DNA of 64,000 nucleotides, from the NCBI RefSeq assembly GCF_018278905.1, contig NZ_CP046600.1:1364001-1428000 (forward strand), given 5' to 3'. Made by a program: the position numbers and the translations under genes. Every line of letters begins with the position of its first letter. The first letter of the stretch is position 1. Under the pieces are notes generated by a model, which did not search any database, was not told where the DNA came from, and saw only the letters and a list, made by a program, of their open reading frames with translations. This document shows, piece by piece, positions 1 through 8,422 of this stretch. This DNA comes from Mycobacterium spongiae. Its GTDB lineage: Bacteria > Actinomycetota > Actinomycetes > Mycobacteriales > Mycobacteriaceae.

Positions 1-828
1 CTGTTGGGATTAGACGGCGTCGCCATACTGGGCCTCGCCGGCGTCACCTACATCTCGTCGTCGGGGGTCATCGCGCGTCTGCTGGAGGACTTGGGCCGGC
101 TCGGCAACCGGGAAACGCCGGCTGTGCTGTCGGTCCTGGTGCTGGAAGACTTCGCGATGGCCGCCTACCTGCCGCTGTTTTCGGTGCTGGCATCGGGCGG
201 CACCTGGATAGATGCCGTCGCGGGCACGGTGGCCGCTGTGGGGGCACTCGTCGCGGCGTTTGCCGCGTCGTACTACTGGGGTCACCATGTCGGCCGACTG
301 GTGTGGCACCCAGATTCCGAGCAACTGCTGCTGAGGGTCCTGGGGGGAACCTTGATTGTGGCCGCGATGGCCGAATTACTGCATGCCTCGGCTGCGGTCG
401 GCGCGTTTCTGGTCGGGCTCACCTTGACCGGGGAGACGGCGAACCGTGCGCGCAAGGTGCTTAGCCCGCTGCGCGACCTTTTCGCCGCAATCTTCTTTCT
501 GGCAATCGGATTGTCCGTTGCGCCCAAAGAGCTGCTGTCGGCCTTTCCGATCGCCCTGGCGTTGGCGGTTGTCACCGCCGCGACAAAGGTGGCTACCGGG
601 ATGTACGCCGCGCGGCGCGATGGGGTCGCCCGGCGGGGCCAATTGCGTGCCGGCACCGCGCTCATCGCCCGCGGGGAGTTCTCCCTCATCATCGTTGGCT
701 TGATTGGCACGTCGATCCCAGAGGTGGCAGCGCTGGGTACGTCGTACATCTTCATTGTGGCCATCGCGGGTCCGGTCTTGGCCCGCTACGTCGGCGAGCC
801 GCTGGCCAGCGCAACATCGCCTGGTTAG
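1..828 (+). CDS. Monovalent cation:proton antiporter, KefB/CPA2-type (5' end missing)
   Basis: C-terminal 275 residues or so of an integral-membrane cation/proton antiporter; the frame is open from base 1, so the true start lies outside the window. Several hydrophobic helices alternate with short loops, and the text GLAGVTYISSSGVIARLLEDLG followed by a VLVLEDFAMA segment is typical of the Na+/H+ exchanger domain of KefB-like CPA2 transporters, where the acidic residues of the LED region are functional. No cytoplasmic nucleotide-binding (TrkA-N) domain follows, so this is the membrane-only type, as in H37Rv Rv3236c. It would exchange K+ or Na+ for H+ in the plasma membrane. It is convergent with the next gene across 32 bp. 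Substrate is unproven. Confidence 0.8.
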   Translation: MLGLDGVAILGLAGVTYISSSGVIARLLEDLGRLGNRETPAVLSVLVLEDFAMAAYLPLFSVLASGGTWIDAVAGTVAAVGALVAAFAASYYWGHHVGRLVWHPDSEQLLLRVLGGTLIVAAMAELLHASAAVGAFLVGLTLTGETANRARKVLSPLRDLFAAIFFLAIGLSVAPKELLSAFPIALALAVVTAATKVATGMYAARRDGVARRGQLRAGTALIARGEFSLIIVGLIGTSIPEVAALGTSYIFIVAIAGPVLARYVGEPLASATSPG

Positions 829-860
829 CCCGCGCCCGTCGGCCGCGGTGAACCCGATCA

Positions 861-1544
861 TCACCCTATGTGCAGGGCGACCACTTGCCATCGGGTTTCG
901 TTCTGGCTGGACTGCCGTTCGACACGACAGGCGATGGCGTGGACCCGGTCTCCCCGGCCGTAGGTTCCGAAAACCTCGGCGGCGCTGTCCGGCGCACCGG
1001 CTGGCTGAAGCCGCGTACGGCGCAGCACGGCAGCGCCCCGGCAGCCGGACGGGTGTGCGCCCACCGCTCGGCTGATCGAGACCACCGAGTCGACGAGGCT
1101 GGGCGCCAGCAGGGAGCTTAGCTGGGCGGCCGGACGGCGGCGGTCGATGACTTCTAGCACCCGACGCAAGGTGGCATCGGCGAACATGGCCGCCTGCCGC
1201 ATGGGCGCCGATACGACCTCGATGGCGTTGGTGGCCAGCTGACTGCTGCTTGGCGCGCTGCCGCGCGGCCGTCGGGTACGCGAGGTGCCGGGCGGCAGCG
1301 GGGCCTGCGGCGGTGACTGGCGCCGGGCAACACTGCGCAACGGGGGCTCGTAGTCGACCAGCGGCACGACGGCCGCGGCGCCACGGTCGGGTGGGCTGAC
1401 AAGGGGACTGACGGTCAAACGGGCACTCTCCAACTCAACGATGGGAACCAACACAGCGATTGGCACCAAACTCAGTGATTCGAACGATGAGCCTGCTGGA
1501 GAGTGGCAGACCGTGGTTTTCTGTTGCCGGTCATCATTGCACAA
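861..1544 (-). CDS. Rv3235-family protein (Ala/Arg/Pro-rich, unknown function)
   Basis: A 227-residue protein with a low-complexity Pro/Ser/Arg-rich N-terminal half and a more ordered C-terminal half. The C-terminal stretch with RRVLEVIDRRRPAAQLSSLL and, at the end, GRGDRVHAIACRVE and RWQVVALHIG matches the pattern of the Rv3235 family of actinobacterial proteins, often found near secA1. No catalytic motif, signal peptide or membrane segment is visible. The start is uncertain: ATG at 1544 is the longest choice, and downstream GTG codons would shorten the disordered N-terminus. It diverges from the Tgs3-like gene across about 100 bp. Function unknown; family assignment is from recognition of the C-terminus. 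Confidence 0.7.
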   Translation of the reverse strand: MCNDDRQQKTTVCHSPAGSSFESLSLVPIAVLVPIVELESARLTVSPLVSPPDRGAAAVVPLVDYEPPLRSVARRQSPPQAPLPPGTSRTRRPRGSAPSSSQLATNAIEVVSAPMRQAAMFADATLRRVLEVIDRRRPAAQLSSLLAPSLVDSVVSISRAVGAHPSGCRGAAVLRRTRLQPAGAPDSAAEVFGTYGRGDRVHAIACRVERQSSQNETRWQVVALHIG

Positions 1545-1648
1545 CCAGGGCTGGCGTGTACCCGCGCCGAAATCTGCGTCGGGGGAGCGGCTAGCGTTGG
1601 CGACAACCTCGGCCGACGTGGCCGATTGACAAGGAGGACAGGGCCATA

Positions 1649-3058
1649 ATGGTGACCCGGTTGTCCACAGCAGATGCGTCTTTCTATCGGTTGGAGAATA
1701 CGGCCACCCCGATGTACGTCGGGTCGTTGTCGATTCTGCGCAACCCGCGCGCCGGCCTGAGCTATGAAACCCTGTTGGCCACCGTGGAGCAGCGGTTGCC
1801 GCAGATACCGCGCTACCGGCAGAAGGTCCGTGAAGTGAAGTTGGGCCTGGCCAGGCCAGTGTGGATCGACGATCGCGACTTCGACATCACCTACCACGTC
1901 CGGCGGTCGGCGCTGCCCTCGCCGGGAAGTGACGAGCAGTTGCACGAGCTGATCGCGCGGCTGGCCGCTCGACCGTTGGACAAGTCGCGGCCCTTGTGGG
2001 AGATGTATCTCGTCGAAGGCCTGGCCAAGAATCGCATTGCCATCTACACGAAGTCGCACCAAGCGCTGATCAATGGCATGGCTGCGCTGGAGATCGGCCA
2101 CGTCATCGCCGATCGGACCCGGCGTCCGCCGCCGTTTCCCGAAGACATCTGGATCCCCGAACGCGACCCTGGCACGACCAGACTGGTGCTGGGAGCGGTC
2201 GCAGACTGGGTAATGGGCCCGGGCACGCAGGCGCAGGCTGTTGGATCGGCGATCGCCGGGCTGGCGACGAGCTCGGTTCAGCTCGCCGAGGCGGGCCGTC
2301 GCGTGCTTGACGTGGCTCGCACGGTGGCGCGTGGCACCGCGCCCAGCAGCCCGCTCAATGCGACCGTCTCGCGCAACCGACGGTTCACCGTTGCCCGGGG
2401 GCGGCTCGAGGATTACCGGGCCGTGCGTGCACGCTACGACTGCGACATCAATGATGTTGTCTTAGCGGTGGTAACGGGAGCCCTGGGTGATTGGCTGATG
2501 TCGCGTGGCGTGGCGGTGTCATCCACCGCCACGGTCCGGGCTATGGCGCCGTTGCCCGTCTACGCCGAGGACCAGCTCGCCTCGGCTGGCCCTGGCCAGG
2601 CGATCAGCCAGGTCACGCCGTTTCTGGTCGACTTGCCCGTGGGAGAAGGCAATGCCGTGGTGCGGCTTTCTCAGATCGCGCACGCCACCGAGTCGAACCC
2701 GACGGCTGCTAGCTTGGTCGACGCCCGGACGATCGTCACGCTATCGGGTTTTGCGCCACCCACACTGCACGCCATGGGAATTCGGGTTGCTACCAGCTTT
2801 TCGGCGCGCCTGTTCAACCTCTTGATCACCAATGCACCGGGAGCCCAGTCGCAGATGTACATCGCCGGCACGAAGCTGCTGGAGACGTACTCGGTGCCAC
2901 CGTTGCTGCACAACCAGGCGCTAGCCATCAGTGTGACGTCCTACAACGGGATGCTGTATTACGGAATCAATGCCGACCGTGATGCAATGAGCGACGTTGA
3001 CTTGCTGCCGAGTTTGTTAAGCCAATCGCTCGACGAACTTCTCCAAGCTCCCCGGTAG
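1649..3058 (+). CDS. tgs3: Wax ester synthase/diacylglycerol acyltransferase family protein, Tgs3-like
   Basis: A 469-residue member of the WS/DGAT family, which makes triacylglycerol or wax esters from acyl-CoA. The N-terminal domain starts with the usual LSTADASFYRLENTATPMYVG and the C-terminal domain has the conserved NLLITNAPGAQSQMYIAG and NGMLYYGINAD segments, so the length is that of the full family. The catalytic HHxxxDG motif reads HQALING at residues 137-143: the second His is Gln and the Asp is Asn, so acyltransferase activity is doubtful. From memory, H37Rv carries this gene as two pieces (Rv3234c and Rv3233c); here it is undivided. Start ATG 1649 follows an AAGGAGGA ribosome site. 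It lies 22 bp before ppk2 and is probably cotranscribed with it. Confidence 0.85.
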   Translation: MVTRLSTADASFYRLENTATPMYVGSLSILRNPRAGLSYETLLATVEQRLPQIPRYRQKVREVKLGLARPVWIDDRDFDITYHVRRSALPSPGSDEQLHELIARLAARPLDKSRPLWEMYLVEGLAKNRIAIYTKSHQALINGMAALEIGHVIADRTRRPPPFPEDIWIPERDPGTTRLVLGAVADWVMGPGTQAQAVGSAIAGLATSSVQLAEAGRRVLDVARTVARGTAPSSPLNATVSRNRRFTVARGRLEDYRAVRARYDCDINDVVLAVVTGALGDWLMSRGVAVSSTATVRAMAPLPVYAEDQLASAGPGQAISQVTPFLVDLPVGEGNAVVRLSQIAHATESNPTAASLVDARTIVTLSGFAPPTLHAMGIRVATSFSARLFNLLITNAPGAQSQMYIAGTKLLETYSVPPLLHNQALAISVTSYNGMLYYGINADRDAMSDVDLLPSLLSQSLDELLQAPR

Positions 3059-3080
3059 CCAGAGAAGGTCAAGCGCCCGC

Positions 3081-3968
3081 ATGGTTATAGCATCCGATGA
3101 TGTGAGCACCGCGACCAACGACGGCGCACCGCCGAAGGTGACGAAGAGCAAATCGAGCGCGCGAGCCAAGAGTAAGATCCCTGCCGGTATCTACCGTGAC
3201 GAATTGTTCCGGCTGCAAACAGAGTTCGTCAAGCTGCAGGAGTGGGTTCGCCATTCCGGATCGCGCATAGTGGTCCTCTTCGAAGGCCGCGACGGAGCGG
3301 GCAAGGGCGGGACCATCAAAAGGATCACCGAGTACCTCAACCCGCGGGTCGCTCGCATCGCGGCGTTGCCCGCTCCTACCGATCGCGAGCGTGGGCAGTG
3401 GTATTTCCAGCGGTACATCGCCCATTTGCCTGCCGAGGGGGAAATCGTGTTCTTCGACCGGTCGTGGTACAACCGCGCCGGCGTGGAAAAAGTAATGGGC
3501 TTCTGCACGCCGCAAGAGCATGCGCTGTTCCTGCGGCAAACGCCGATCTTCGAGCAGATGTTGATCGACGACGGGATTCTGCTGCGCAAGTATTGGTTCT
3601 CGGTCTCTGACGAGGAACAGTTGCGCCGATTCAAGGCGCGGCGGAGTGACCCGGTCCGGCAATGGAAACTTAGTCCCATGGACCTGGAATCGCTGTATCG
3701 GTGGGAGGACTATTCGCGCGCCAAGGACGAGATGATGGTGCACACCGATATACCGGCCAGTCCGTGGTATGTCGTGGAGTCCGATATCAAGAAGCACGCG
3801 CGCCTGAACATGATGGCCCACTTGCTGTCCACGATCGACTACCGCGACGTCGCAAGGCCAAAGGTCAAGTTGCCCAAACATCCCCTCGTGAGTGGCAACT
3901 ACGAGCGCCCGCCGCGTGAGTTGTCGACCTACGTCGAGGACTACGCCGCTACCTTGGTCGAGGGCTAG
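3081..3968 (+). CDS. ppk2: Polyphosphate kinase 2 (PPK2 class I)
   Basis: A 295-residue cytosolic kinase that transfers phosphate between inorganic polyphosphate and nucleoside diphosphates, chiefly making GTP or ATP from polyP. The Walker A sequence GRDGAGKGG lies near residue 72 and the Walker B/lid region has FFDRSWYNRAGVEKVMGF. The conserved RRSDPVRQWKLSPMD segment follows. Length and sequence agree closely with H37Rv Rv3232c. The first 35 residues are a variable basic tail. The ATG at 3081 lies 22 bp after the Tgs3-like gene, and the stop codon abuts a 57-bp tandem repeat. All residues expected for activity appear present. Confidence 0.93.
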   Translation: MVIASDDVSTATNDGAPPKVTKSKSSARAKSKIPAGIYRDELFRLQTEFVKLQEWVRHSGSRIVVLFEGRDGAGKGGTIKRITEYLNPRVARIAALPAPTDRERGQWYFQRYIAHLPAEGEIVFFDRSWYNRAGVEKVMGFCTPQEHALFLRQTPIFEQMLIDDGILLRKYWFSVSDEEQLRRFKARRSDPVRQWKLSPMDLESLYRWEDYSRAKDEMMVHTDIPASPWYVVESDIKKHARLNMMAHLLSTIDYRDVARPKVKLPKHPLVSGNYERPPRELSTYVEDYAATLVEG

Positions 3969-4131
3969 GTGGTGATCGCAAGGGCGGCGAAGCCGCGGGC
4001 AGCGGGTCACCGCCGGAGGGTTGCCGTGGTGATCGCAAGGGCGGCGAAGCCGCGGGCAGCGGGTCACCGCCGGAGGGTTGCCGTGGTGATCGCAAGCGCG
4101 GCGAAGCCGCGGGCAGCGGGTCACCGCGGAG
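3969..4131 (+). repeat. 57-bp MIRU-like tandem repeat, nearly three copies
   Basis: Copies begin at 3969, 4026 and 4083, giving an exact 57-bp period. Each starts GTGGTGATCGCAAG and contains GGCGAAGCCGCGGGCAGCGG. The first two are essentially identical; the third has AGCGCG for AGGGCG and is cut short after about 48 bases. The unit is 19 codons long, so it is open in several frames, as MIRU-type mycobacterial repeats often are. It fills the gap between the ppk2 stop and the next GTG start, so copy-number change would alter only the intercistronic spacing. Confidence 0.9.
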
Positions 4132-4150
4132 TAGGGCGGGCACGGGTCCA

Positions 4151-4666
4151 GTGATTCAGGTTTACATCCCGGCGACCTTGGCCATGCTGCAACGCCTCGT
4201 CGCGTCGGGTTCGTTGTGGCCGGTCAACGGCACTGCCTTCGCGGTCACGCCGACCCTGCGCGAGTCGTATGCGGAGGGCGACGAAGACGAACTCGCCGAG
4301 GTGGCACTACGTGAAGCAGCGCTGGCGTCGCTGCGATTGTTGGCAGCTGACGACGGCGACACGGCCGCCGCGGAGACTCTGCCACCGCGGCGCGCGGTGT
4401 TGGCCGCCGAAGTTGACGACGCCAGGTTCCGCCCCGATCTTGATGACGCGGTGGTCAGGTTGGGAGAACCTGTTGCGTTCGATCACGTGGTTGCCGCATA
4501 CGTGGACACGTCAACCGCCGAGCCGGATGTGAGAGCCGCGATCGCGGTCATCGATGCCGCAGACCTGGGCGACGAGGACGCCGACTTGGTCGTCGGTGAC
4601 GCCCAAGACCATGATCTGGCCTGGTACGCCAGCCAGGAATTGCCATTCTTGCTTGACCTGCTCTGA
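4151..4666 (+). CDS. Rv3231c-like protein (DUF6912-type)
   Basis: A 171-residue soluble acidic protein beginning MIQVYIPATLAMLQRLVASG, with no signal peptide, membrane segment or catalytic motif. It resembles the H37Rv Rv3231c family, conserved in actinobacteria and usually annotated only as a domain of unknown function. The C-terminal half is rich in Asp and Ala and ends with HDLAWYASQELPFLLDLL, a conserved tail of the family. The GTG start at 4151 is the first in-frame start after the 57-bp repeat. It probably belongs to the tgs3-ppk2 transcription unit, but the repeat may separate them. Function unknown. Confidence 0.8.
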   Translation: MIQVYIPATLAMLQRLVASGSLWPVNGTAFAVTPTLRESYAEGDEDELAEVALREAALASLRLLAADDGDTAAAETLPPRRAVLAAEVDDARFRPDLDDAVVRLGEPVAFDHVVAAYVDTSTAEPDVRAAIAVIDAADLGDEDADLVVGDAQDHDLAWYASQELPFLLDLL

Positions 4667-4750
4667 GACGGGCGACGATGGCGAATCTGTGGGCTGCTTC
4701 AACCCTGATTTCCGCCGAGCGCGAAGTGTGACGCATTCTGCGCGTCCAGG

Positions 4751-4790
4751 CGTAGATACGGAACCGTAGGTTACGCTACCGTAGGTTGAC
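4751..4790 (+). promoter_or_regulatory. CGTAGGT repeat operator upstream of the desaturase reductase
   Basis: CGTAGGT occurs at 4765 and 4780 (15-bp spacing), with a variant CGTAGAT at 4751. The same pair with the same 15-bp spacing occurs at 6036 and 6051 in front of the desaturase gene. The pair lies about 70 bp before the start codon at 4859. It is most simply read as the binding site of a shared regulator; which one cannot be told from the sequence. Confidence 0.6.
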
Positions 4791-4858
4791 GGAGGGGCGT
4801 GAAACCGCCCTACAACCTGGGCGGAAGCTAACGACCGCACCGTGAGCAGGAGCTTCCT

Positions 4859-6010
4859 ATGAGCAAGAAATACGCGCCGATTACTGCCAAGGTCGTCGAT
4901 ACCAAGCGTCCTACCGTCGCCGGCGTAGACAAACACCCCGGCTGGCACGCGTTGCGCAAGATGGCCGCTCGGATTACTACGCCGCTGCTACCCGACGACT
5001 ACCTTCACCTGGCCAACCCGCTGTGGTCCGCGCGTGAACTGCGAGGGCGTGTCTTGGAGGTCCGCCGGGAGACCGAGGACTCTGCGACCCTGGTCATCCA
5101 ACCTGGCTGGGGTTTCAGCTTCGACTACGAACCGGGCCAGTACATGGGGATCGGGTTGCTGATTGACGGACGCTGGCGCTGGCGGTCGTATTCGCTGACG
5201 TCGAGCCCGGCTGCGACGTCACGGTCCGGGTCACCGCGTACGGTGACAATCACCGTCAAGGCGATGCCCGAAGGGTTCTTGTCGACTCACTTGGTAGCCG
5301 GCGTCGAGCCGGGCACGATTGTGCGGCTGGCAGCGCCCAAAGGCAATTTTGTGCTACCCAACCCCGCACCTTCGTCGATCCTGTTCCTTACCGCCGGATC
5401 CGGCATCACGCCGGTGATGTCGATGTTGCGGACGTTGGTGCGCCGCAACCAAATCGCGGACATAGTGCACCTTCATTCGGCGCCCGCGATGTCTGATGTG
5501 ATGTTTGCCGCAGAGTTGGATGCGCTGGCAACCGACCACGCGGGCTATCAGTTGCGGGTGCGAGAGACGCGCACTGAAGGTCGGCTCGATCTCGCGCGGC
5601 TCGATGTTGAAGTGCCGGATTGGCGGGAGCGTCAGGCCTGGGCCTGCGGGCCCGAGGGCATGCTCAGTCAGGCCGAGAAGGTTTGGTCGTCAGAAGGCAT
5701 CAGCGACCGCCTGCACTTGGAACGGTTCGCGGTGTCCAAGGTGGCGCCTGCGGGAGCTGGTGGGACGGTCACGTTCGTCCGTAGCGGCCGAAGCGCGACT
5801 GCCGATGCCGCGACATCAGTGATGGACGCCGGTGAAGGTGCCGGTGTGCAGATGCCGTTCGGCTGTCGGATGGGTATTTGTCAATCGTGCGTCGTTGAGT
5901 TGGTGGAGGGTCATGTCCGTGATCTCCGGACGGGCCAGGAGCAGGACCCGGGCACTCGGATCCAGACCTGCGTGTCCGCCGCATCGGGCGACTGCTCGGT
6001 AGACATCTAG
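4859..6010 (+). CDS. Stearoyl-CoA desaturase electron-transfer oxidoreductase (ferredoxin/ferredoxin-reductase fusion)
   Basis: A 383-residue flavin and iron-sulfur protein that passes electrons from NADPH to the membrane desaturase encoded next to it, as known for Rv3230c with DesA3. Domains in order: an FAD-binding barrel with RSYSLTSSP near residues 118-126, an NAD(P)-binding domain with [12 protein letters not shown] near residue 180, and a C-terminal plant-type [2Fe-2S] ferredoxin with Cys in the pattern CRMGICQSC plus a last Cys in IQTC. All four cluster ligands are present. ATG at 4859 follows a GAGCAGGAG ribosome site. The 79-bp gap to desA3 contains a second operator-like region, so the two genes may have separate promoters answering to one regulator. 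Confidence 0.9.
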   Translation: MSKKYAPITAKVVDTKRPTVAGVDKHPGWHALRKMAARITTPLLPDDYLHLANPLWSARELRGRVLEVRRETEDSATLVIQPGWGFSFDYEPGQYMGIGLLIDGRWRWRSYSLTSSPAATSRSGSPRTVTITVKAMPEGFLSTHLVAGVEPGTIVRLAAPKGNFVLPNPAPSSILFLTAGSGITPVMSMLRTLVRRNQIADIVHLHSAPAMSDVMFAAELDALATDHAGYQLRVRETRTEGRLDLARLDVEVPDWRERQAWACGPEGMLSQAEKVWSSEGISDRLHLERFAVSKVAPAGAGGTVTFVRSGRSATADAATSVMDAGEGAGVQMPFGCRMGICQSCVVELVEGHVRDLRTGQEQDPGTRIQTCVSAASGDCSVDI

Positions 6011-6060
6011 GTTACCCGTTGGTAACCTACGGATACGTAGGTTACGATAGCGTAGGTCAC
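6011..6060 (+). promoter_or_regulatory. Palindromes and CGTAGGT repeats upstream of desA3
   Basis: Three overlapping elements: a perfect palindrome GTTACC-cgtt-GGTAAC (6011-6026); an inverted repeat with 9-bp arms TAACCTACG and CGTAGGTTA around a 4-bp spacer (6023-6044); and direct repeats CGTAGGT at 6036 and 6051. The last pair matches the region before the reductase gene in sequence and spacing. The block lies 30 bp before the desaturase ATG, a good position for a repressor. A TetR-type regulator of fatty-acid genes is a reasonable guess, not a demonstrated one. Confidence 0.65.
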
Positions 6061-6089
6061 CGCCGCTACGACCGCAGGGAGAGAACACG

Positions 6090-7373
6090 ATGGCGATCAC
6101 TGACGTCGACGTATTCGCGCATCTGACGGACGAAGATATCGAAAACTTGGCCGTCGAGCTGGATGCCATCCGCCAGGACGTTGAAGACTCGCGCGGCGAG
6201 CAGGACGCTCGCTACATCCGACGCACCATCGCGGCGCAGCGAGCCCTGGAGGTGACGGGCCGGCTGCTGCTGGCCGCCAGCTCGCGCCGCTCGGCATGGT
6301 GGGCAGGCACCGCAACACTGGGCGTGGCAAAGATCGTCGAGAACATGGAGATCGGCCACAACGTCATGCACGGCCAGTGGGATTGGATGAACGACCCGGA
6401 AATTCACTCCTCGACATGGGAGTGGGACATGAGCGGGTCGGCCAAGCACTGGCGTTACACCCACAACTTCGTGCACCACAAGTACACCAACATCCTCGGT
6501 ATGGACGACGATGTCGGCTACGGCATGCTGCGCGTCACGCGCGATCAGCGCTGGAAGCGCTACAACATCTTGAATCTCGTGTGGAATACCATCCTCGCAA
6601 TCAGCTTTGAGTGGGGAGTTGCGTTGCAGCACTTGGAGATCGGCAAGATCTTCAAAGGCCGCGCCGACCGCGACGCTGCCAAGATTAGGCTGCGTGAGTT
6701 TTCCGCCAAAGCCGGCCGCCAGGTGTTCAAGGACTACGTCGCATTCCCGGCGCTGACTTCGCTGTCACCTGGAGCGACGTACAAGTCCACCTTGACGGCC
6801 AACGCGGTTGCCAATGTGATGCGCAATGTGTGGTCCAACGCCGTGATCTTCTGCGGGCACTTCCCTGACGGCGCAGAGAAGTTCACCAAGACTGACATGA
6901 TCGGCGAAACAAAGGGGCAATGGTATCTGCGGCAGATGCTGGGCAGCGCCAACTTCGAGGCCGGCCCCACGCTGCGGTTTATGAGCGGCAACTTGTGCCA
7001 CCAGATCGAGCATCATCTGTATCCGGACTTGCCGAGCAACCGGCTCGCCGAGATCTCCGTGCGGGTTCGCGAATTATGCGACAAGTACGACCTGCCTTAC
7101 ACCACAGGCTCTTTCTTGGTGCAGTACGGCAAGACGTGGCGCACCCTTGCCAAGTTGTCGCTGCCGAACAAGTACTTGATCGACGACGCCCACGATGCGC
7201 CGGAAACCCGAAGCGAGCACATGTTCGCCGATCTGGAGCCAGGTTTCGCGGGTGCGGATCCGGAAACCGGACGCCGGCGTGGCCTGAAGACCGCGATCGC
7301 GACCGTGCGCGGCTGGCGTCGCGGCAAGCGTGGCCGCGGATCCAACGGCACCATCAAGGGCTTGGCCGCCTAG
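6090..7373 (+). CDS. desA3: Acyl-CoA delta-9 desaturase DesA3-like, membrane-bound
   Basis: A 427-residue membrane fatty-acid desaturase that inserts a cis double bond at C9 of stearoyl-CoA to give oleoyl-CoA for phospholipids and triacylglycerol. The three histidine boxes that hold the di-iron centre are complete: HNVMH at residues 90-94, HNFVHH at 125-130 and HQIEHH at 304-309. Hydrophobic segments around residues 65-80, 162-178 and 215-255 suit membrane insertion. The C-terminal 60 residues are basic. ATG at 6090 is preceded by AGGGAGAG. It lies downstream of its probable electron donor and converges on rsgA. Closely similar to H37Rv Rv3229c. Confidence 0.93.
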   Translation: MAITDVDVFAHLTDEDIENLAVELDAIRQDVEDSRGEQDARYIRRTIAAQRALEVTGRLLLAASSRRSAWWAGTATLGVAKIVENMEIGHNVMHGQWDWMNDPEIHSSTWEWDMSGSAKHWRYTHNFVHHKYTNILGMDDDVGYGMLRVTRDQRWKRYNILNLVWNTILAISFEWGVALQHLEIGKIFKGRADRDAAKIRLREFSAKAGRQVFKDYVAFPALTSLSPGATYKSTLTANAVANVMRNVWSNAVIFCGHFPDGAEKFTKTDMIGETKGQWYLRQMLGSANFEAGPTLRFMSGNLCHQIEHHLYPDLPSNRLAEISVRVRELCDKYDLPYTTGSFLVQYGKTWRTLAKLSLPNKYLIDDAHDAPETRSEHMFADLEPGFAGADPETGRRRGLKTAIATVRGWRRGKRGRGSNGTIKGLAA

Positions 7374-7429
7374 CATCCCGCTGCGCGAGAAGGATCGCCA
7401 GGGCTCTGATCAGCTCGGCGTGCGGTGGA

Positions 7430-8422
7430 TCAAGGTTCCCTGAGCGTTGCCAGCAGCCGTCGGGCGGCGGCGACGCGGCGTACCGCCGGTCCGCGGAGGG
7501 TGTCCAGCGCGCATTCCGGGTCGGCGGGCGCGCCCATGTGCCCGCAGCCGCGCGGGCAATCCTGGGTTGCTTCGGCCAAGTCGGAGAACGCCAACAACAC
7601 GTCGTCGGGCCGGATATGGGCCAACCCAAACGAGCGGATGCCCGGAGTGTCGATCACCCAGCCGCAACCGGGCGATGAGTCGCCCAAGGGCAGGGCCACC
7701 GACTGCGTGGAGGTGTGGCGGCCCCGACCGATGTCGGTGACCTCGCCGACTGCCCTATCGGCTTCCGGCACCAGACGGTTCACCAGCGTCGATTTGCCGA
7801 CCCCAGAATGTCCGAGCAGCACCGTGATCTTGCCGTCGAGCAAGTCCGCGACCGCGAGCAGCGGATCGTCGCGGCCCGCGGCGATGACCGTGAGGTTGAG
7901 ATCGACGAACTGGTCGCAGAACGGTTCCGGTGAGGCAAGGTCAGTCTTGGTGAGGCACAGAATCGGTGTCAGCCCACCGGCGTAGGCGGCGATGAGCGCC
8001 CGGTCGACGAGGCCGGTGCGTGGTGGTGGGTCGGCCAGCGCCACCACGATCAGCAGTTGGTCAGCGTTGGCGACCACTACTCGTTCGGTCGGGTCGGTGT
8101 CATCGGCGGTGCGCCGCAACACCGTTCGGCGTGGCCCTCGCCGCACAATGCGGGCCAGGGTGTCAGGCTGCCCGGAAAGGTCGCCGACCAAGTCGACATT
8201 GTCGCCGACGACGATCGGGGTGCGCCCGAGTTCACGTGCTCGCATAGCGGTGACCCGCCGATCCGGGGCGCCGCCGAGGACGCATCCCCAGCGCCCGCGG
8301 TCGACGCTGACCACTTTGGCCGCCTCCGCGTCGGCGTGCTCCGGACGGGTCTTGGTCCTCGGTCGCGAGCGCTTGCTAGAGCGGACCTTGACGTCGGACT
8401 CGTCGTAGTCGCCGGGTCTCAA
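7430..8422 (-). CDS. rsgA: Small ribosomal subunit biogenesis GTPase RsgA
   Basis: A 330-residue circularly permuted GTPase that checks late 30S subunit maturation. The permuted order of motifs is clear: G4 TKTD comes before G1 GHSGVGKST, then G3 DTPG. An OB-fold precedes the GTPase domain, and a C-terminal zinc site is marked by [16 protein letters not shown]. The start is taken as TTG at 8422, which overlaps the aroA stop as TTGA and gives the family length; an ATG at 8458 inside aroA is in frame but would add 12 residues of antisense-like text. Translationally coupled to aroA. Equivalent to H37Rv Rv3228. Confidence 0.9.
   Translation of the reverse strand: MRPGDYDESDVKVRSSKRSRPRTKTRPEHADAEAAKVVSVDRGRWGCVLGGAPDRRVTAMRARELGRTPIVVGDNVDLVGDLSGQPDTLARIVRRGPRRTVLRRTADDTDPTERVVVANADQLLIVVALADPPPRTGLVDRALIAAYAGGLTPILCLTKTDLASPEPFCDQFVDLNLTVIAAGRDDPLLAVADLLDGKITVLLGHSGVGKSTLVNRLVPEADRAVGEVTDIGRGRHTSTQSVALPLGDSSPGCGWVIDTPGIRSFGLAHIRPDDVLLAFSDLAEATQDCPRGCGHMGAPADPECALDTLRGPAVRRVAAARRLLATLREP

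Noticed and set aside
3969..4154. Open frame of 61 codons through the 57-bp repeat
   Set aside because: A 57-bp unit is 19 codons, so the frame stays open by arithmetic; no ribosome site or independent function.
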